DNA of 64,000 bases from the NCBI RefSeq assembly GCF_011064615.1, contig NZ_JAALJH010000030.1, positions 30,761 to 94,760 of the forward strand. The letters run 5' to 3'. This DNA is from Aquisphaera insulae. GTDB taxonomy: Bacteria > Planctomycetota > Planctomycetia > Isosphaerales > Isosphaeraceae. The notes beneath the pieces were generated by a model. The model ran no database searches and was not told where the DNA came from. It saw only the letters and a list, made by a program, of their open reading frames with translations. The translations under genes and the position numbers were made by a program. How positions within the stretch are numbered: position 1 is the first letter of the stretch; every line of letters starts with the position of its first letter. Positions 8,963 to 18,247 of this stretch are shown here, piece after piece.

Positions 8963-10336
8963 ATGATCCCGTCGGTCGATCGTCGATCCTTCCTGCATGG
9001 TGCGTCCGTGGCCGGATTCGGCATCTTCGCCAACGGTCGCCGCGGATTCGCCGGCGGGGTCGGCCCCAACGAGGTCATCAACATCGCCTGCATCGGCGTG
9101 GGCGGGAAGGGATCCAGCGACGCCGAGCACGCCGGCCATCATGGCCGGGTCGTCGCCCTCTGCGACATCGACGACGTGCGCGCCGCCGGGAATTATCGGC
9201 GGTATCCGGACGCCAGGCGGTATCACGACTACCGGGCCCTCCTCGATGAGATGGGGGCCAAGATCGACGCCGTGGTGGTCTCCACGCCCGACCATCACCA
9301 CGCCCCCGCGGCCGTCCGCGCCATGCGGATGGGCAAGCACGTCTACTGCCAGAAGCCGCTGACGCACTCGGTCTGGGAGGCCCGCCTGATGCGGGAGACC
9401 GCCCGCGAGAAGAAGGTCTGCACCCAGATGGGGAACCAGGGGTCGGCCAGTCCCGGCCTCCGCCGGGGCGTCGAGATCCTCCAGTCGGGGGCCATCGGCG
9501 ACGTCGCCGAGGTCCATGTCTGGACCAACCGGCCCTTCAAGTACTGGAAGCAGGCGCCGGACATCGTGGCCCGCACCAGGGAGACGCCCGGCATCCCGAA
9601 TCACATCCACTGGTTCGAGTTCCTCGGCCCCGCGCCGGACCGGCCCTATCACCCGTCGTATCACCCGCACAACTGGCGCGGGTTCTGGGATTTCGGCACG
9701 GGCTCGCTGGGCGACATGGCCTGCCACACGGCGAACCTCGCCTTCCGCGGCCTGAAGCTCGGCCTGCCGACGCGCGTCTCCGCCGAGCATTCGGAGATCA
9801 ACTCCGAGACCTTCCCGGCCTGGGCGACCATCACCTACGAGTTCCCGGCCCGCGAGGGCCGGCCGCCGGTCAAGCTCGTCTGGCACGAGGGGGCCAGGAA
9901 CGGTGAGCGGAACCTCCCCCCCGACGAGCTCTTTCCCTCGGGCTTCAAGAAGGCGGATAGCGGCTCGCTCTTCCTCGGCTCGAAGGGCCGGCTCTACTCG
10001 CCGAGCGACAACGGGACCAGCCAGGTCCTCTTCCCCGAGGCCGAGTTCCGGGATTACCAGGCCCCCACGCCGACGTTGCCGCGGATCAAGGGGAGCGGCA
10101 AGGACGACGACAACATGAAGAAGGAGTGGATCGAGGCCGTCCGGGCCGGCAAGCCGGAGCTGGCCTACTCCAACTTCGACTTCGCGTCCGCCCTCACGGA
10201 GTCCATGCTCCTGGGCAACGTGGCCGTCCGCTCCGAGCAGGCCATCGAATACGACGGGGCCTCCGGGCGGATCCTCAACAGCGAGAAGGCCAGCCAGTAT
10301 CTCAAGCCCTACTTCCGCAAGGGCTGGGAGATCTAG
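8963..10336 (+). CDS. Gfo/Idh/MocA family oxidoreductase, Tat-exported
   Basis: A 457-residue predicted NAD(P)-dependent dehydrogenase. Residues 1-32 are a twin-arginine signal (DRRSFLHGASVAGFG). A Rossmann fold follows with a GVGGKG dinucleotide-binding loop near 45-50. KPLTH near 131-135 contains the Lys typical of the family active site (EKP motif, here QKP). The C-terminal half is the alpha/beta substrate domain. Planctomycetes carry many such exported members acting on sugars or inositols; the substrate here is unknown. AGGAGG stands 11 nt before the ATG. The next gene, a UroD-like protein 86 nt downstream on the same strand, is probably cotranscribed. Confidence 0.88.
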   Translation: MIPSVDRRSFLHGASVAGFGIFANGRRGFAGGVGPNEVINIACIGVGGKGSSDAEHAGHHGRVVALCDIDDVRAAGNYRRYPDARRYHDYRALLDEMGAKIDAVVVSTPDHHHAPAAVRAMRMGKHVYCQKPLTHSVWEARLMRETAREKKVCTQMGNQGSASPGLRRGVEILQSGAIGDVAEVHVWTNRPFKYWKQAPDIVARTRETPGIPNHIHWFEFLGPAPDRPYHPSYHPHNWRGFWDFGTGSLGDMACHTANLAFRGLKLGLPTRVSAEHSEINSETFPAWATITYEFPAREGRPPVKLVWHEGARNGERNLPPDELFPSGFKKADSGSLFLGSKGRLYSPSDNGTSQVLFPEAEFRDYQAPTPTLPRIKGSGKDDDNMKKEWIEAVRAGKPELAYSNFDFASALTESMLLGNVAVRSEQAIEYDGASGRILNSEKASQYLKPYFRKGWEI

Positions 10337-10422
10337 CCGTCATCCGTGACCCCGCCGCTTCCCTCCCCCGCGGCGCAGCGAGTGGAGGGGACGGCCGTCC
10401 GTCAGAATCAGGAACCTGCCCG

Positions 10423-11673
10423 ATGACCCATCGCGAGCGAATCCTCGCCGCCATCGAACATCGAGAGCCGGACCGCGTGCCGATTGACCTGGGCGCCATG
10501 CGGAGCACGGGCATCTCGGCGATCGCCTACGGCAACCTGAAGCGACACCTCGGGATCGAGGGCGGACACAACCGGGTCTACGACGTGGTCCAGCAGCTCG
10601 CCCTCCCCGAGGACGAGATCCTCGACCGCTTCGGCATCGACGCCGTGGACTTCGCCCGCGCCTTCAATCGCGAGGATTCCCGCTGGCACGAGACCACGCT
10701 CGCCGACGGCCAGAAGGCCGAGTACCCGGCCTGGTTCCATCCCGAGGTGGCGGCCGACGGGACGATCATCGCGCGGGCGAAGGACGGGACGGACCTCGCC
10801 CACATGCCCCGGGGCGGCTGGTTCTTCGACCAGAGCAACTTCCCTTATCTCGAGGGTTATCCCGACGACTTTCGCGACCTCGGATCGGCGATGAACGCGA
10901 CCCCCTGGGCCGCCTTCCCGACCGGCCCCTGGGACCACGCCGACGCCCCCGACTTCTGGGATCTGGTCCGGACCCGGGCGCTGGCCCTGCGGGCCAGCAC
11001 GGACCGGGCCATCATGATCGGCGTGGGCTGCAACCTGTTCGAGTGGGGCACCTACCTCCGCCGGGTCGATTCCTTCCTCATGGACATCGGCTCGGAGCCG
11101 GATACGGTCGAGAGACTCCTGGACGCGCTCATGGAACGCCACATGGCGACCCTCGAGAATGTCTGCCGCGCGGTGGGCGACGTCGTCGACATCTGCCAGT
11201 TCGGCGACGACCTCGGCACCAACTCGGGCCCGTTCATGTCGCCCGCCATGTACCGTCGCCACATCAAGCCCCGCCAGGCGATGCTCTGCGACTACCTGCA
11301 CAAGCACAGCAACATCAAGGCGTTCCTCCATTCCTGCGGGTCGATCTCCGCGCTCCTGCCGGACATGATCGAGGCGGGCTTCGACGTGATCAACCCGGTC
11401 CAGACGAGCTGCCGCCACATGGAGCCGGATCACTTGAAGCGCGAGTTCGGCCGCGACATCTGCTTCTGGGGCGGCGGCTGCGACACCCAGCGCGTCCTGC
11501 CCCTGGGGACGCCCGAGGAGGTGCGGGCGCACGTCCTGGAGCGGCTGGAGATCTTCGCCCCCGGCGGCGGCTTCGTGTTCAACACGGTCCACAACATCCT
11601 GGCCGACGTCCCGCCGCGGAACATCGTGGCCATGTACGAGGCGGTCCACGAGTTCAACGGAGCCGTGGCCTGA
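10423..11673 (+). CDS. uroporphyrinogen decarboxylase (URO-D) family protein, methyltransferase-like
   Basis: A 416-residue TIM-barrel protein of the URO-D/MtaA superfamily. True HemE lacks the Cys/His pattern seen here: His303-x-Cys305 (LHSCGS) and Cys353 (GGGCD) match the zinc site of corrinoid-dependent methyltransferases. It probably handles a methyl or methoxy group, or a sugar/aromatic acid derivative, rather than making heme. The ATG at 10423 is the first that fits the family N-terminus MTHRERILAAI. The neighbouring Gfo/Idh oxidoreductase and opposing SDR and pectate-lyase-like genes suggest a catabolic setting. No corrinoid-binding partner gene is seen next to it. Substrate unknown. 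Confidence 0.82.
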   Translation: MTHRERILAAIEHREPDRVPIDLGAMRSTGISAIAYGNLKRHLGIEGGHNRVYDVVQQLALPEDEILDRFGIDAVDFARAFNREDSRWHETTLADGQKAEYPAWFHPEVAADGTIIARAKDGTDLAHMPRGGWFFDQSNFPYLEGYPDDFRDLGSAMNATPWAAFPTGPWDHADAPDFWDLVRTRALALRASTDRAIMIGVGCNLFEWGTYLRRVDSFLMDIGSEPDTVERLLDALMERHMATLENVCRAVGDVVDICQFGDDLGTNSGPFMSPAMYRRHIKPRQAMLCDYLHKHSNIKAFLHSCGSISALLPDMIEAGFDVINPVQTSCRHMEPDHLKREFGRDICFWGGGCDTQRVLPLGTPEEVRAHVLERLEIFAPGGGFVFNTVHNILADVPPRNIVAMYEAVHEFNGAVA

Positions 11674-11689
11674 AACGCCGGACCATCGA

Positions 11690-12460
11690 TCAGAACACCT
11701 TCGCCAGGCACCCCCCATCGACGACGAGCACCGTGCCGGTGATGTAGCTCCCCGCGTCGCTCGCCAGCATGAGCACGGGGCCGACGAGCTCGTCCGGCCG
11801 GCCCCAGCGGAGCAGGGCGGTGCCGCGGGCGAACTCGTCCTGCTTCTCCTTCGACAGCACGCTCATGGGCATGTCGGTCAGCATCGGCCCCGGCGCGATG
11901 CAGTTCACCGTGATGCCGTGGATCCCGAGGTCATTGGCGCTGGCCCGCGCCAGGCCGAGCAGCGCGCTCTTGGTGGCCGAATAGGGATTCCGCGCCGCCG
12001 CCGAGCTGAGCCCCATGATCGACGAGAGGTGGACGATCCGCCCCCATTTCCGCTCCTTCATGAACGGCGAAAGGGCCCGCGTCAGCGCCATGCACGAGGT
12101 GAGATTGAGTTCCAGGACCTGGTCCCAGACCTCATCCTTCATCTCGTCGATGGCCTGGGGGATGTTCACCCCGGCGTTGTTGATGAGGATGTCCACCCGG
12201 CCCATCGCCTCGATGGCCTTCTGGGCGAGCGGATCGGCCTCGCCCCGCTTGCTGAGATCGGCGACGACATACTCGACGCGCCCTCCTCCGGCGGTGCGAA
12301 TCTCCTCGGCCGCGGACTTCAGCTCGTCCTCATGCCGGCTCGCGATCACAATCCCGGCGCCGGCCTCCGCCAGGCCGATGGCCATGGCCTTGCCCAGCCC
12401 CTTCGACCCGCCCGTCACCAGCGCCACACGTCCCGTCAGGTCGAACAACTTGCTCAGCAT
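11690..12460 (-). CDS. short-chain dehydrogenase/reductase (gluconate 5-dehydrogenase-like)
   Basis: A 256-residue classical SDR. The cofactor loop is TGGSKGLGKA near 16-25, NNAG lies near 95, and the catalytic Ser and Tyr-x-x-x-Lys (SSIMG, YSATK) are in place. The C-terminus ends in the family pattern ASDAGSYITGTVLVVDGG. The sequence is closest in feel to gluconate 5-dehydrogenase or 3-oxoacyl-ACP reductase-like sugar dehydrogenases, so it likely interconverts a sugar-acid hydroxyl and ketone with NAD(P). It lies 18 nt downstream of the pectate-lyase-fold gene on the same strand, so the two probably form an operon, and it converges with the UroD-like gene. Exact substrate unknown. Confidence 0.86.
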   Translation of the reverse strand: MLSKLFDLTGRVALVTGGSKGLGKAMAIGLAEAGAGIVIASRHEDELKSAAEEIRTAGGGRVEYVVADLSKRGEADPLAQKAIEAMGRVDILINNAGVNIPQAIDEMKDEVWDQVLELNLTSCMALTRALSPFMKERKWGRIVHLSSIMGLSSAAARNPYSATKSALLGLARASANDLGIHGITVNCIAPGPMLTDMPMSVLSKEKQDEFARGTALLRWGRPDELVGPVLMLASDAGSYITGTVLVVDGGCLAKVF

Positions 12461-12478
12461 TTCCAGGTCCCTCGGTGC

Positions 12479-13831
12479 TCACGGCTTTTTCGTAGGTACG
12501 GGAATCTCGGCGGCCTCATTGGCGGTCAGGATCGCCCGATCGCCGATCTGATTGATGATCGCGACTCCCTTCACGCCGTTGTTTCCGGTCACGATCGCGT
12601 GCTTCAGGCCCTTGCCCAGCAGGATGGCGGGCAGGTCGCTGCCGAAGCTGCAACCCTGGACCTGGAGCTTGCCGTCGTCCGCCTCGACCAGGGCCTTGCC
12701 GGGCGGGACGGGGTGATCGCTGCTGAAGTAGCAGTTGCTCAGCGACGTGAACCCCGGCCCGTGGGTCACCACGTTCTGCGCGGCGGGCCCCCAGAAGTCG
12801 CAGTTCTGGAGGCGGACCGAGCCCTTCGCGGTCGCGGCGATCACGACCTCGATCGGGTTTTCGCCCGTGAAGGCCACGAACTGGCCGTTGGTGATGAGCA
12901 GCCCCATCGGCTGGATGGCATCCACGACCACGCAGCGGTTGGCGGCATCCGCGCCGATGCCGCAAAGCTGGCCATTCATGGAGCCGTTGGGGGTGGCGAT
13001 GAAGTGGTAGCCGATCTGGGTGGGGAAGATGAACGTGTTCGTGACGTACTCCCAGTCCGATCGGCCGAAGATGAAGCCCTCGCAGTGCTTCGCCATGTAA
13101 TCGAATGGCACCTTCCAGTCGCCGCCGACCGAGGTGGCGCTCCACCAGTGGTTATGCCACTGCACGTTCTCGATCCGGCCGATGTCGGTGCAGTTGTCGA
13201 GCTCGAGCCCCCGCCGCAGGACGCAGCCGACGACGCTCCGAATCCGGTGCCGGACGTTCGGCTCCGGCCCGATCCGGATGCCGTTGTAGCTGTTGATGAG
13301 CGTCACGTTCTCGACCGTGTTGTCGAATCCCTGGAGGTGGAACGTCCAGGCGTAGGGGTGGATGTCCTGGATCTTCTGCTCGGGATAGAAGACCGTGAGC
13401 CCCTGCACGACCGACGAGCTCCCCATCTCGAAGAGGGCCGGCGCGTCTTCCCGATCGCGTCCGCCCGTGGCCAGGACGACCGTCCCGATCAGGGGCTCGA
13501 TGGCCACCGGGGCCTGCTGCACGCCGACCAGGGCGACGCCGACCGGGATCCTCAGGCTGCCGGCCACCAGGTAGCGACCCGCCGGCAGGCGGACGATGCC
13601 TCCCGTCTTGCCGGCCGCATCGAGGGCCTTCTGGACGGCCGCCGTCGCGTCCGTTACGCCGTCGGCCTTCGCGCCGAAGGCCAGGGCGTCGAGGACGTCG
13701 CGGCCCATCGAGGAGGCCGTCGGAATCGGGCCCGGCGCGGCCGGCGGCGCGGGGGCCTGGCCTCGGCTCGCGGCGGGCAGAAGGAGCATCGGCGCCAGGA
13801 TCAGGGCACATCGAAGAGGAAGACACGACAT
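12479..13831 (-). CDS. secreted right-handed beta-helix protein, pectate-lyase-3-like
   Basis: A 450-residue exported protein. Residues 1-25 form a signal peptide (LILAPMLLLPAASRGQA). The mature part starts with the pectate-lyase-3/GH28-type motif DVLDALAFGAKADGVTDAT and AAVQKALDAAG, the usual opening of polysaccharide-active beta-helix enzymes; the rest is Asn- and Gly-rich strand repeats. It likely binds or cleaves an acidic polysaccharide. I chose the ATG at 13831, with GGAGA upstream at the right distance; longer in-frame extensions have no signal peptide. The SDR downstream could act on released sugars. No catalytic residues can be assigned with confidence by eye. Confidence 0.82.
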   Translation of the reverse strand: MSCLPLRCALILAPMLLLPAASRGQAPAPPAAPGPIPTASSMGRDVLDALAFGAKADGVTDATAAVQKALDAAGKTGGIVRLPAGRYLVAGSLRIPVGVALVGVQQAPVAIEPLIGTVVLATGGRDREDAPALFEMGSSSVVQGLTVFYPEQKIQDIHPYAWTFHLQGFDNTVENVTLINSYNGIRIGPEPNVRHRIRSVVGCVLRRGLELDNCTDIGRIENVQWHNHWWSATSVGGDWKVPFDYMAKHCEGFIFGRSDWEYVTNTFIFPTQIGYHFIATPNGSMNGQLCGIGADAANRCVVVDAIQPMGLLITNGQFVAFTGENPIEVVIAATAKGSVRLQNCDFWGPAAQNVVTHGPGFTSLSNCYFSSDHPVPPGKALVEADDGKLQVQGCSFGSDLPAILLGKGLKHAIVTGNNGVKGVAIINQIGDRAILTANEAAEIPVPTKKP

Positions 13832-14071
13832 CGTGGAGTCTCCGCATTCATCGAGAGTCAAACAGGGCCTCCCAACGCCGGATCCTAGCAGCCCCGATGA
13901 TGCGGGGATACGCCCTGGCGCGGCAGCGCCGGTCCGGTTCTCGCCCCCGTCCCCGGTCCGGGGGGCGGTCGATGCTTGCTCTCGCCCGCGCCGGGCGCGA
14001 CGATGCAGGACGAGGGTCGCCGGAGACCGCAACGACGCGATGGTCATCGTCCGGGCCCGGATCGGAGAACG

Positions 14072-17000
14072 ATGATGCGTATCGCGGCGTGCGGGATCAT
14101 GGTCGCGGGGTGGCTTTCGGCAATGGCGATCGCGGGAGACGATGCCTCGAATCCGGTCGGCAAACGGCCCTACGAGCTGGACTGGGCCGGGCGCACGCAC
14201 GAGGCGCATCCGCCGCTCGTCGATTTCGAGGACCTGGCCGGCTGGAAGGCGGAACCGCACGACGCGGTGGCGACGTTCCGTGGCACCCGAGAGCAACAGA
14301 TCTGGGATCAGCATGTGGGCCGGCTCGTCTATCGAGCCGCCGGCCCCAGCCCGGACGTCCGGGTCGTGCCTCCGAAGCCGGTCCCCATCTCGACCCCCTT
14401 CGACACCGTGACGATCTGGGTGTACGGCAACAACTGGGGGTATGCGCCCGACCCGAAGACGCCCGCAGTCCAGGTCGTCGCCCTCTGCCGCGACTCCGCC
14501 GGCCAGCCGTTCGAGGTTACCCTCGGTTCCGTCGACTGGACCGAGTGGTCGCTCCTGCATCGTCGGCTCGAGCCGGCCGAGATCGGGCGCGTCCGCCACG
14601 GAGGCGCGAGCTTCGAGGGTCTCTCGATCCGCAACGGACGGAACACCGAGGATCGGACGATCTACGTGGACAACCTCGCGGTGTTCGTCGAGGAGCTGCC
14701 GCCGCTCCGCTTCGAGCCTCGCCCCGCGCGGGGGATCGCGATGCTGCCTGGCGGCGACTCCGGCACGAATACCGGCCCCGGCAAGCTGCCCTTCCCTACC
14801 CGGCCCGAGACGATCTTGCCGGCGAATAAGAATGCCGATTTCCGGACCAGGATCGTCGAGGACCGCGGCGGTTTCAACCTCTCCTACGAAGGCCCGGACG
14901 GCCGCCTCGTCTATCGCATCGAGCCTCGCACCGGGACCTGGGGCGACATCCAGGCCCACTGGACCGACGGCCGTCGCGACGCGACCTTCCGGCCCTGCGA
15001 GGGCGGCGGCGTCTGGCTCGCCGGCCCCGCCGACGCCGTCCCCCCGGAGCACGCCCAGCACCTTGGGACGGAGATTCGGGGAGATGTCGTGGATTCACGC
15101 TGGAGCTTGAAAGGCAAGAACGTTGCTCAGGATATCACGTATCGATACCGAATCTGGAACAAGTCGCTGGTAATCGACGTCCTGGCGCCCGGCGGGAATG
15201 TCGCGGAGGTCCGCTTCGGCCGGGCCGTGGGGCTGGCCGAGCCCCGGCTCGTCACGATCCCGTTCTATCCGCTCCACGGCGGCCGGCCGGCGGTGGTCGT
15301 CTCGGGGGCCGAGAGTTCCCCGCTCTTCGTGGCCGGGAACGCAGACTGGTATCTCTCGGACGCGTCGACCCTCTGGGCGGCGAACGACACCTCCGACGCG
15401 GGCGTCCTGTACAACGGCGGCTCGCGCTACGTGGCCAGGGCCGACGGCCGGCGCAACGGCTGCTTCGAGCGGTTCTTCGTCAGCGTCAGCCCGACGTTCG
15501 AGGAGACGCTGCCGACCATCGCCAACCCGGTCTCGCCCTGGAAGCACGTCACCGGCACGCACCTCTGGCGAGCGCACGGCGCGTCCAATCGCGAGCAGGA
15601 CGTCGCGTTCTGGGCCGACTGCCGGCGCTGGGGGATGACCCAGGTCGTCGTCACCGATCACGAGACCGGCTGGCGCGACGGCGGCGAGAGCTTCACCTTC
15701 CGCACGAAGCCCGCGCCGGGGAAGGGGGGAGACAAGGGACAGTTCGACTACGCGCGAACCATGCAGGACACGCTCGGCTTCGTTTACGGCCCCTACAACA
15801 ACTTCACCGACTTCGCCCCCGTGAATGAGTTCTGGACGCCCGACCTGATCAGCCGCGATCCCCAGAACCAGCTCCAGCACGCCTGGATGCGCTGCTATGC
15901 CCCCAAGCCCGCCCGGGCCGTGGAGTTCTGCGCGAGGCTCGCCCCGGAGATCCAGAAGAAGTTCCACTTCAGCACGGCCTATTGCGACGTCCACACGGCC
16001 GTGGCGCCCTGGGACCGGGTCGATTTCGACCCCCGCGTGCCGGGCGCGGGGACGTTCGCGGCGGTCTATTACGCGTTCGGAGAGATCATGCTCCTCCAGA
16101 AGAAGGCGTGGGACGGGCCGGTCTACTCGGAGGGGAACCATCACGCCTTCTACGCCGGCCTGACCGACGGCAACTACGGCCAGGACCAGGCGTATCTCCC
16201 GGCCGAGAATCCCTGGCTGGTGGACTTCGACCTCCGCAAGATGCACGACCTTTGCTGCAACTTCGGCATGGGGAATCCGGAGATGTTCTACGCCAATCGT
16301 CCCCAGCCCAGCCGGACGGCCGAGGAGCGGGCCGCCTGGCTCGACCGGTTCCTGGCGGCGACCGTCGCGTTCGGCCATCCCGGCTTCCTCGCCTACGAGG
16401 GGGGCTTGCCGGCCGCGCTCGAGAGCTATTACATGCTCCAGCAGCTCCACAGTCGCTATTGCCTGGCGACGGCCCGGGAGATCCGCTACGCCGATGCCTC
16501 CGGTCTCCTGCTGGACACCTCCGCCGCGGTGGCGACCGGCGCCCACCGGCGCTCGCAGGTCGTCACGCGTTACGAGGACGGCACGGTCACGGCGGCGAAC
16601 GGGAGCCGGACGGATCGGATGAAGGTCGCCGACGCGTTCGGCCATCCGATCGACCTGCCACCCAACGGCTACGCCGGCTGGTCGGGAGACGGGTCCGTCG
16701 TCGTGCTGAGCGCTGACCGCGGCGGCCATCGGTTCTCCGAATCGACCTCGCCGGCCTACCTGTATGTCAACGGCCGGGGGACATTCCATCGCGGAGTGAG
16801 GGCCGCGGGAAACGGGATCGGCATCTGCCGGACCTTGCCGGACGGGTCCCATGAGGTTCTGCTCCACGAAGGGGCGGAATGCGGCTTCGCCATCGCCGCC
16901 AGCTCCGCCAACGCCTTCGATCGCGAGGGCAAGCCGCTGGGCTCGGCGACGCTCCGACACGCTCGAGGGCTCGTGTACGTGGTCCCGGTCCCTGGCGCCT

Positions 17001-17983
17001 TCCGTTACGTGCTGACGGGGGGGACCGCCGAGGCGGACTCGCTGCGTTGCGACCGCGACGAGGTCCACACGGGCGAGCGGCTCGTGGTCCAGGGCCGCGA
17101 GCGTCACGAAGTGACCATCCCGCGCGACGCGAAGCCCGGCCAGCGTCTCTGGATCGACCTCGAGGGCGCCTCGATCGACTTCACGGTCGTCCCGGTGGCG
17201 GACGTCTCGGCCACGCTGGAGGGCCGGTCGCTGCGGGTGGCCCTCGCCAGTCATGCCGCGTCGAAGGCGAGCTTCCGGGTCCAGGCGATGGGCTCATCGA
17301 AGACCATCGAGCTCACGCCGGGCGGCGAGGGCGTCGTGGCGATCGACCTGGAGACGCCGAAGGCCGAGGGGGTGCAGCCCCTCGAGCTCGTCGTCCAGGC
17401 CGAGGGGGCCGAGGCTCGCCGGACCTATTCCGCACGGGTGACGCTCCAGCAACGGCTGATCGCTTCGTTGGGCGAGCCGACCGCCCGGGGCATCATACCT
17501 CGCGGCGGGGGCCGCCGGTCGGACATGAGCGGGACTGGGGCGATCGTGGAGACGCGGTCGAGCATCGCCTGCGGCGGGGTCTCGAAGCCGGGCCTCTTCA
17601 TGCACCCGCCGTACGCGGGGGGGCCGGGCCTCGCCTTCGCGACCTTGCCCCCCGTGACGCTGCCGGCCGGCGAGCCCGCGGCGTTTCGTGCCTTCGTCGG
17701 CAAGCAGGACGGCGGCGACCAGGGCGATGGGATCCTCTATCGCCTGGTCGTTCGCGACGACGCGGGCCGGTCCACCGTCGCGGCGGAGACCCTCGTGAAG
17801 ACCTACGCGTGGCAACCCTTCCAGGCCGACCTTTCGCGGTGGGCCGGCCGCCGGGTCTCCCTGGAACTGATCGCCGACCCAGGCCCTCACGACGACACCA
17901 CCGCCGACTGGGGCTGCTGGGCCGAGATGCGGCTGACGACGCTGGCGACGAGCCTGGCGTATGATCTTGAATCCTCGAAGTGA
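14072..17983 (+). CDS. large secreted glycoside-hydrolase-like protein with C-terminal carbohydrate-binding-like module
   Basis: A 1303-residue exported protein with a signal peptide in residues 1-21 (ending AMAIAG). The first 250 residues are a jelly-roll-like beta domain. A central region, about 300-850, reads like a GH101/DUF5696-type catalytic barrel, with acidic/aromatic stretches YCDVHTAVAPWD, VYSEGNHHAF and FLAYEGG. The last 150 residues (FRAFVGKQDGG, WQPFQADLSRWAG, VSLELIADPG) look like an NPCBM-like galactose-binding sandwich. GGAGAACG precedes the ATG at 14072. It probably attacks a complex glycan outside the cytoplasm together with the pectate-lyase-like gene opposite. Family assignment is tentative; catalytic acids are not proven. 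Confidence 0.7.
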   Translation: MMRIAACGIMVAGWLSAMAIAGDDASNPVGKRPYELDWAGRTHEAHPPLVDFEDLAGWKAEPHDAVATFRGTREQQIWDQHVGRLVYRAAGPSPDVRVVPPKPVPISTPFDTVTIWVYGNNWGYAPDPKTPAVQVVALCRDSAGQPFEVTLGSVDWTEWSLLHRRLEPAEIGRVRHGGASFEGLSIRNGRNTEDRTIYVDNLAVFVEELPPLRFEPRPARGIAMLPGGDSGTNTGPGKLPFPTRPETILPANKNADFRTRIVEDRGGFNLSYEGPDGRLVYRIEPRTGTWGDIQAHWTDGRRDATFRPCEGGGVWLAGPADAVPPEHAQHLGTEIRGDVVDSRWSLKGKNVAQDITYRYRIWNKSLVIDVLAPGGNVAEVRFGRAVGLAEPRLVTIPFYPLHGGRPAVVVSGAESSPLFVAGNADWYLSDASTLWAANDTSDAGVLYNGGSRYVARADGRRNGCFERFFVSVSPTFEETLPTIANPVSPWKHVTGTHLWRAHGASNREQDVAFWADCRRWGMTQVVVTDHETGWRDGGESFTFRTKPAPGKGGDKGQFDYARTMQDTLGFVYGPYNNFTDFAPVNEFWTPDLISRDPQNQLQHAWMRCYAPKPARAVEFCARLAPEIQKKFHFSTAYCDVHTAVAPWDRVDFDPRVPGAGTFAAVYYAFGEIMLLQKKAWDGPVYSEGNHHAFYAGLTDGNYGQDQAYLPAENPWLVDFDLRKMHDLCCNFGMGNPEMFYANRPQPSRTAEERAAWLDRFLAATVAFGHPGFLAYEGGLPAALESYYMLQQLHSRYCLATAREIRYADASGLLLDTSAAVATGAHRRSQVVTRYEDGTVTAANGSRTDRMKVADAFGHPIDLPPNGYAGWSGDGSVVVLSADRGGHRFSESTSPAYLYVNGRGTFHRGVRAAGNGIGICRTLPDGSHEVLLHEGAECGFAIAASSANAFDREGKPLGSATLRHARGLVYVVPVPGAFRYVLTGGTAEADSLRCDRDEVHTGERLVVQGRERHEVTIPRDAKPGQRLWIDLEGASIDFTVVPVADVSATLEGRSLRVALASHAASKASFRVQAMGSSKTIELTPGGEGVVAIDLETPKAEGVQPLELVVQAEGAEARRTYSARVTLQQRLIASLGEPTARGIIPRGGGRRSDMSGTGAIVETRSSIACGGVSKPGLFMHPPYAGGPGLAFATLPPVTLPAGEPAAFRAFVGKQDGGDQGDGILYRLVVRDDAGRSTVAAETLVKTYAWQPFQADLSRWAGRRVSLELIADPGPHDDTTADWGCWAEMRLTTLATSLAYDLESSK

Positions 17984-18025
17984 GGCTGTGGGGAGTAAGA
18001 GCCTGTACCGGGAGTCGGGTTCCGA

Positions 18026-18093
18026 GGCGAGCGGGGGGCGTCAGCCCCCTGTCTTTTCGGTTCCGGACCGGGGGCTGACGCCCCCCGCTCGCC
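18026..18093. repeat. perfect 24-bp-arm palindromic element
   Basis: Arms 18026-18049 and 18070-18093 are exact reverse complements (24 of 24), with a 20-nt spacer. The core of each arm is G6/C6 next to GTCAG. The right arm is followed by TTTTCGG, so it could end transcription of the 14072-17983 gene. Arm length and GC content go well beyond an ordinary terminator, and I suspect a dispersed palindromic repeat family (inference). Confidence 0.75.
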
Positions 18094-18159
18094 TTTTCGG
18101 GACGGACTCCAAGCCGTGCTGAGCGCGGATGCCTTCTGACAGTGGCGAGCTCTCTGGTC

Positions 18160-18183
18160 CCCTCCCCACACCGTGGGGGAGGG
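18160..18183. repeat. 8-bp-stem GC hairpin upstream of the zinc-ribbon ACP gene
   Basis: CCCTCCCC (18160-18167) pairs with GGGGAGGG (18176-18183) across an 8-nt loop. It sits 65 nt before the ATG at 18248. It may be a leader hairpin or a remnant of a dispersed repeat. Confidence 0.4.
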
Positions 18184-18247
18184 TCAGGGAAAGGGGGCGA
18201 TCGCCGATGCCATGAGATGAAGGCTCACGCGTTGGAAGGAGGTTCCA

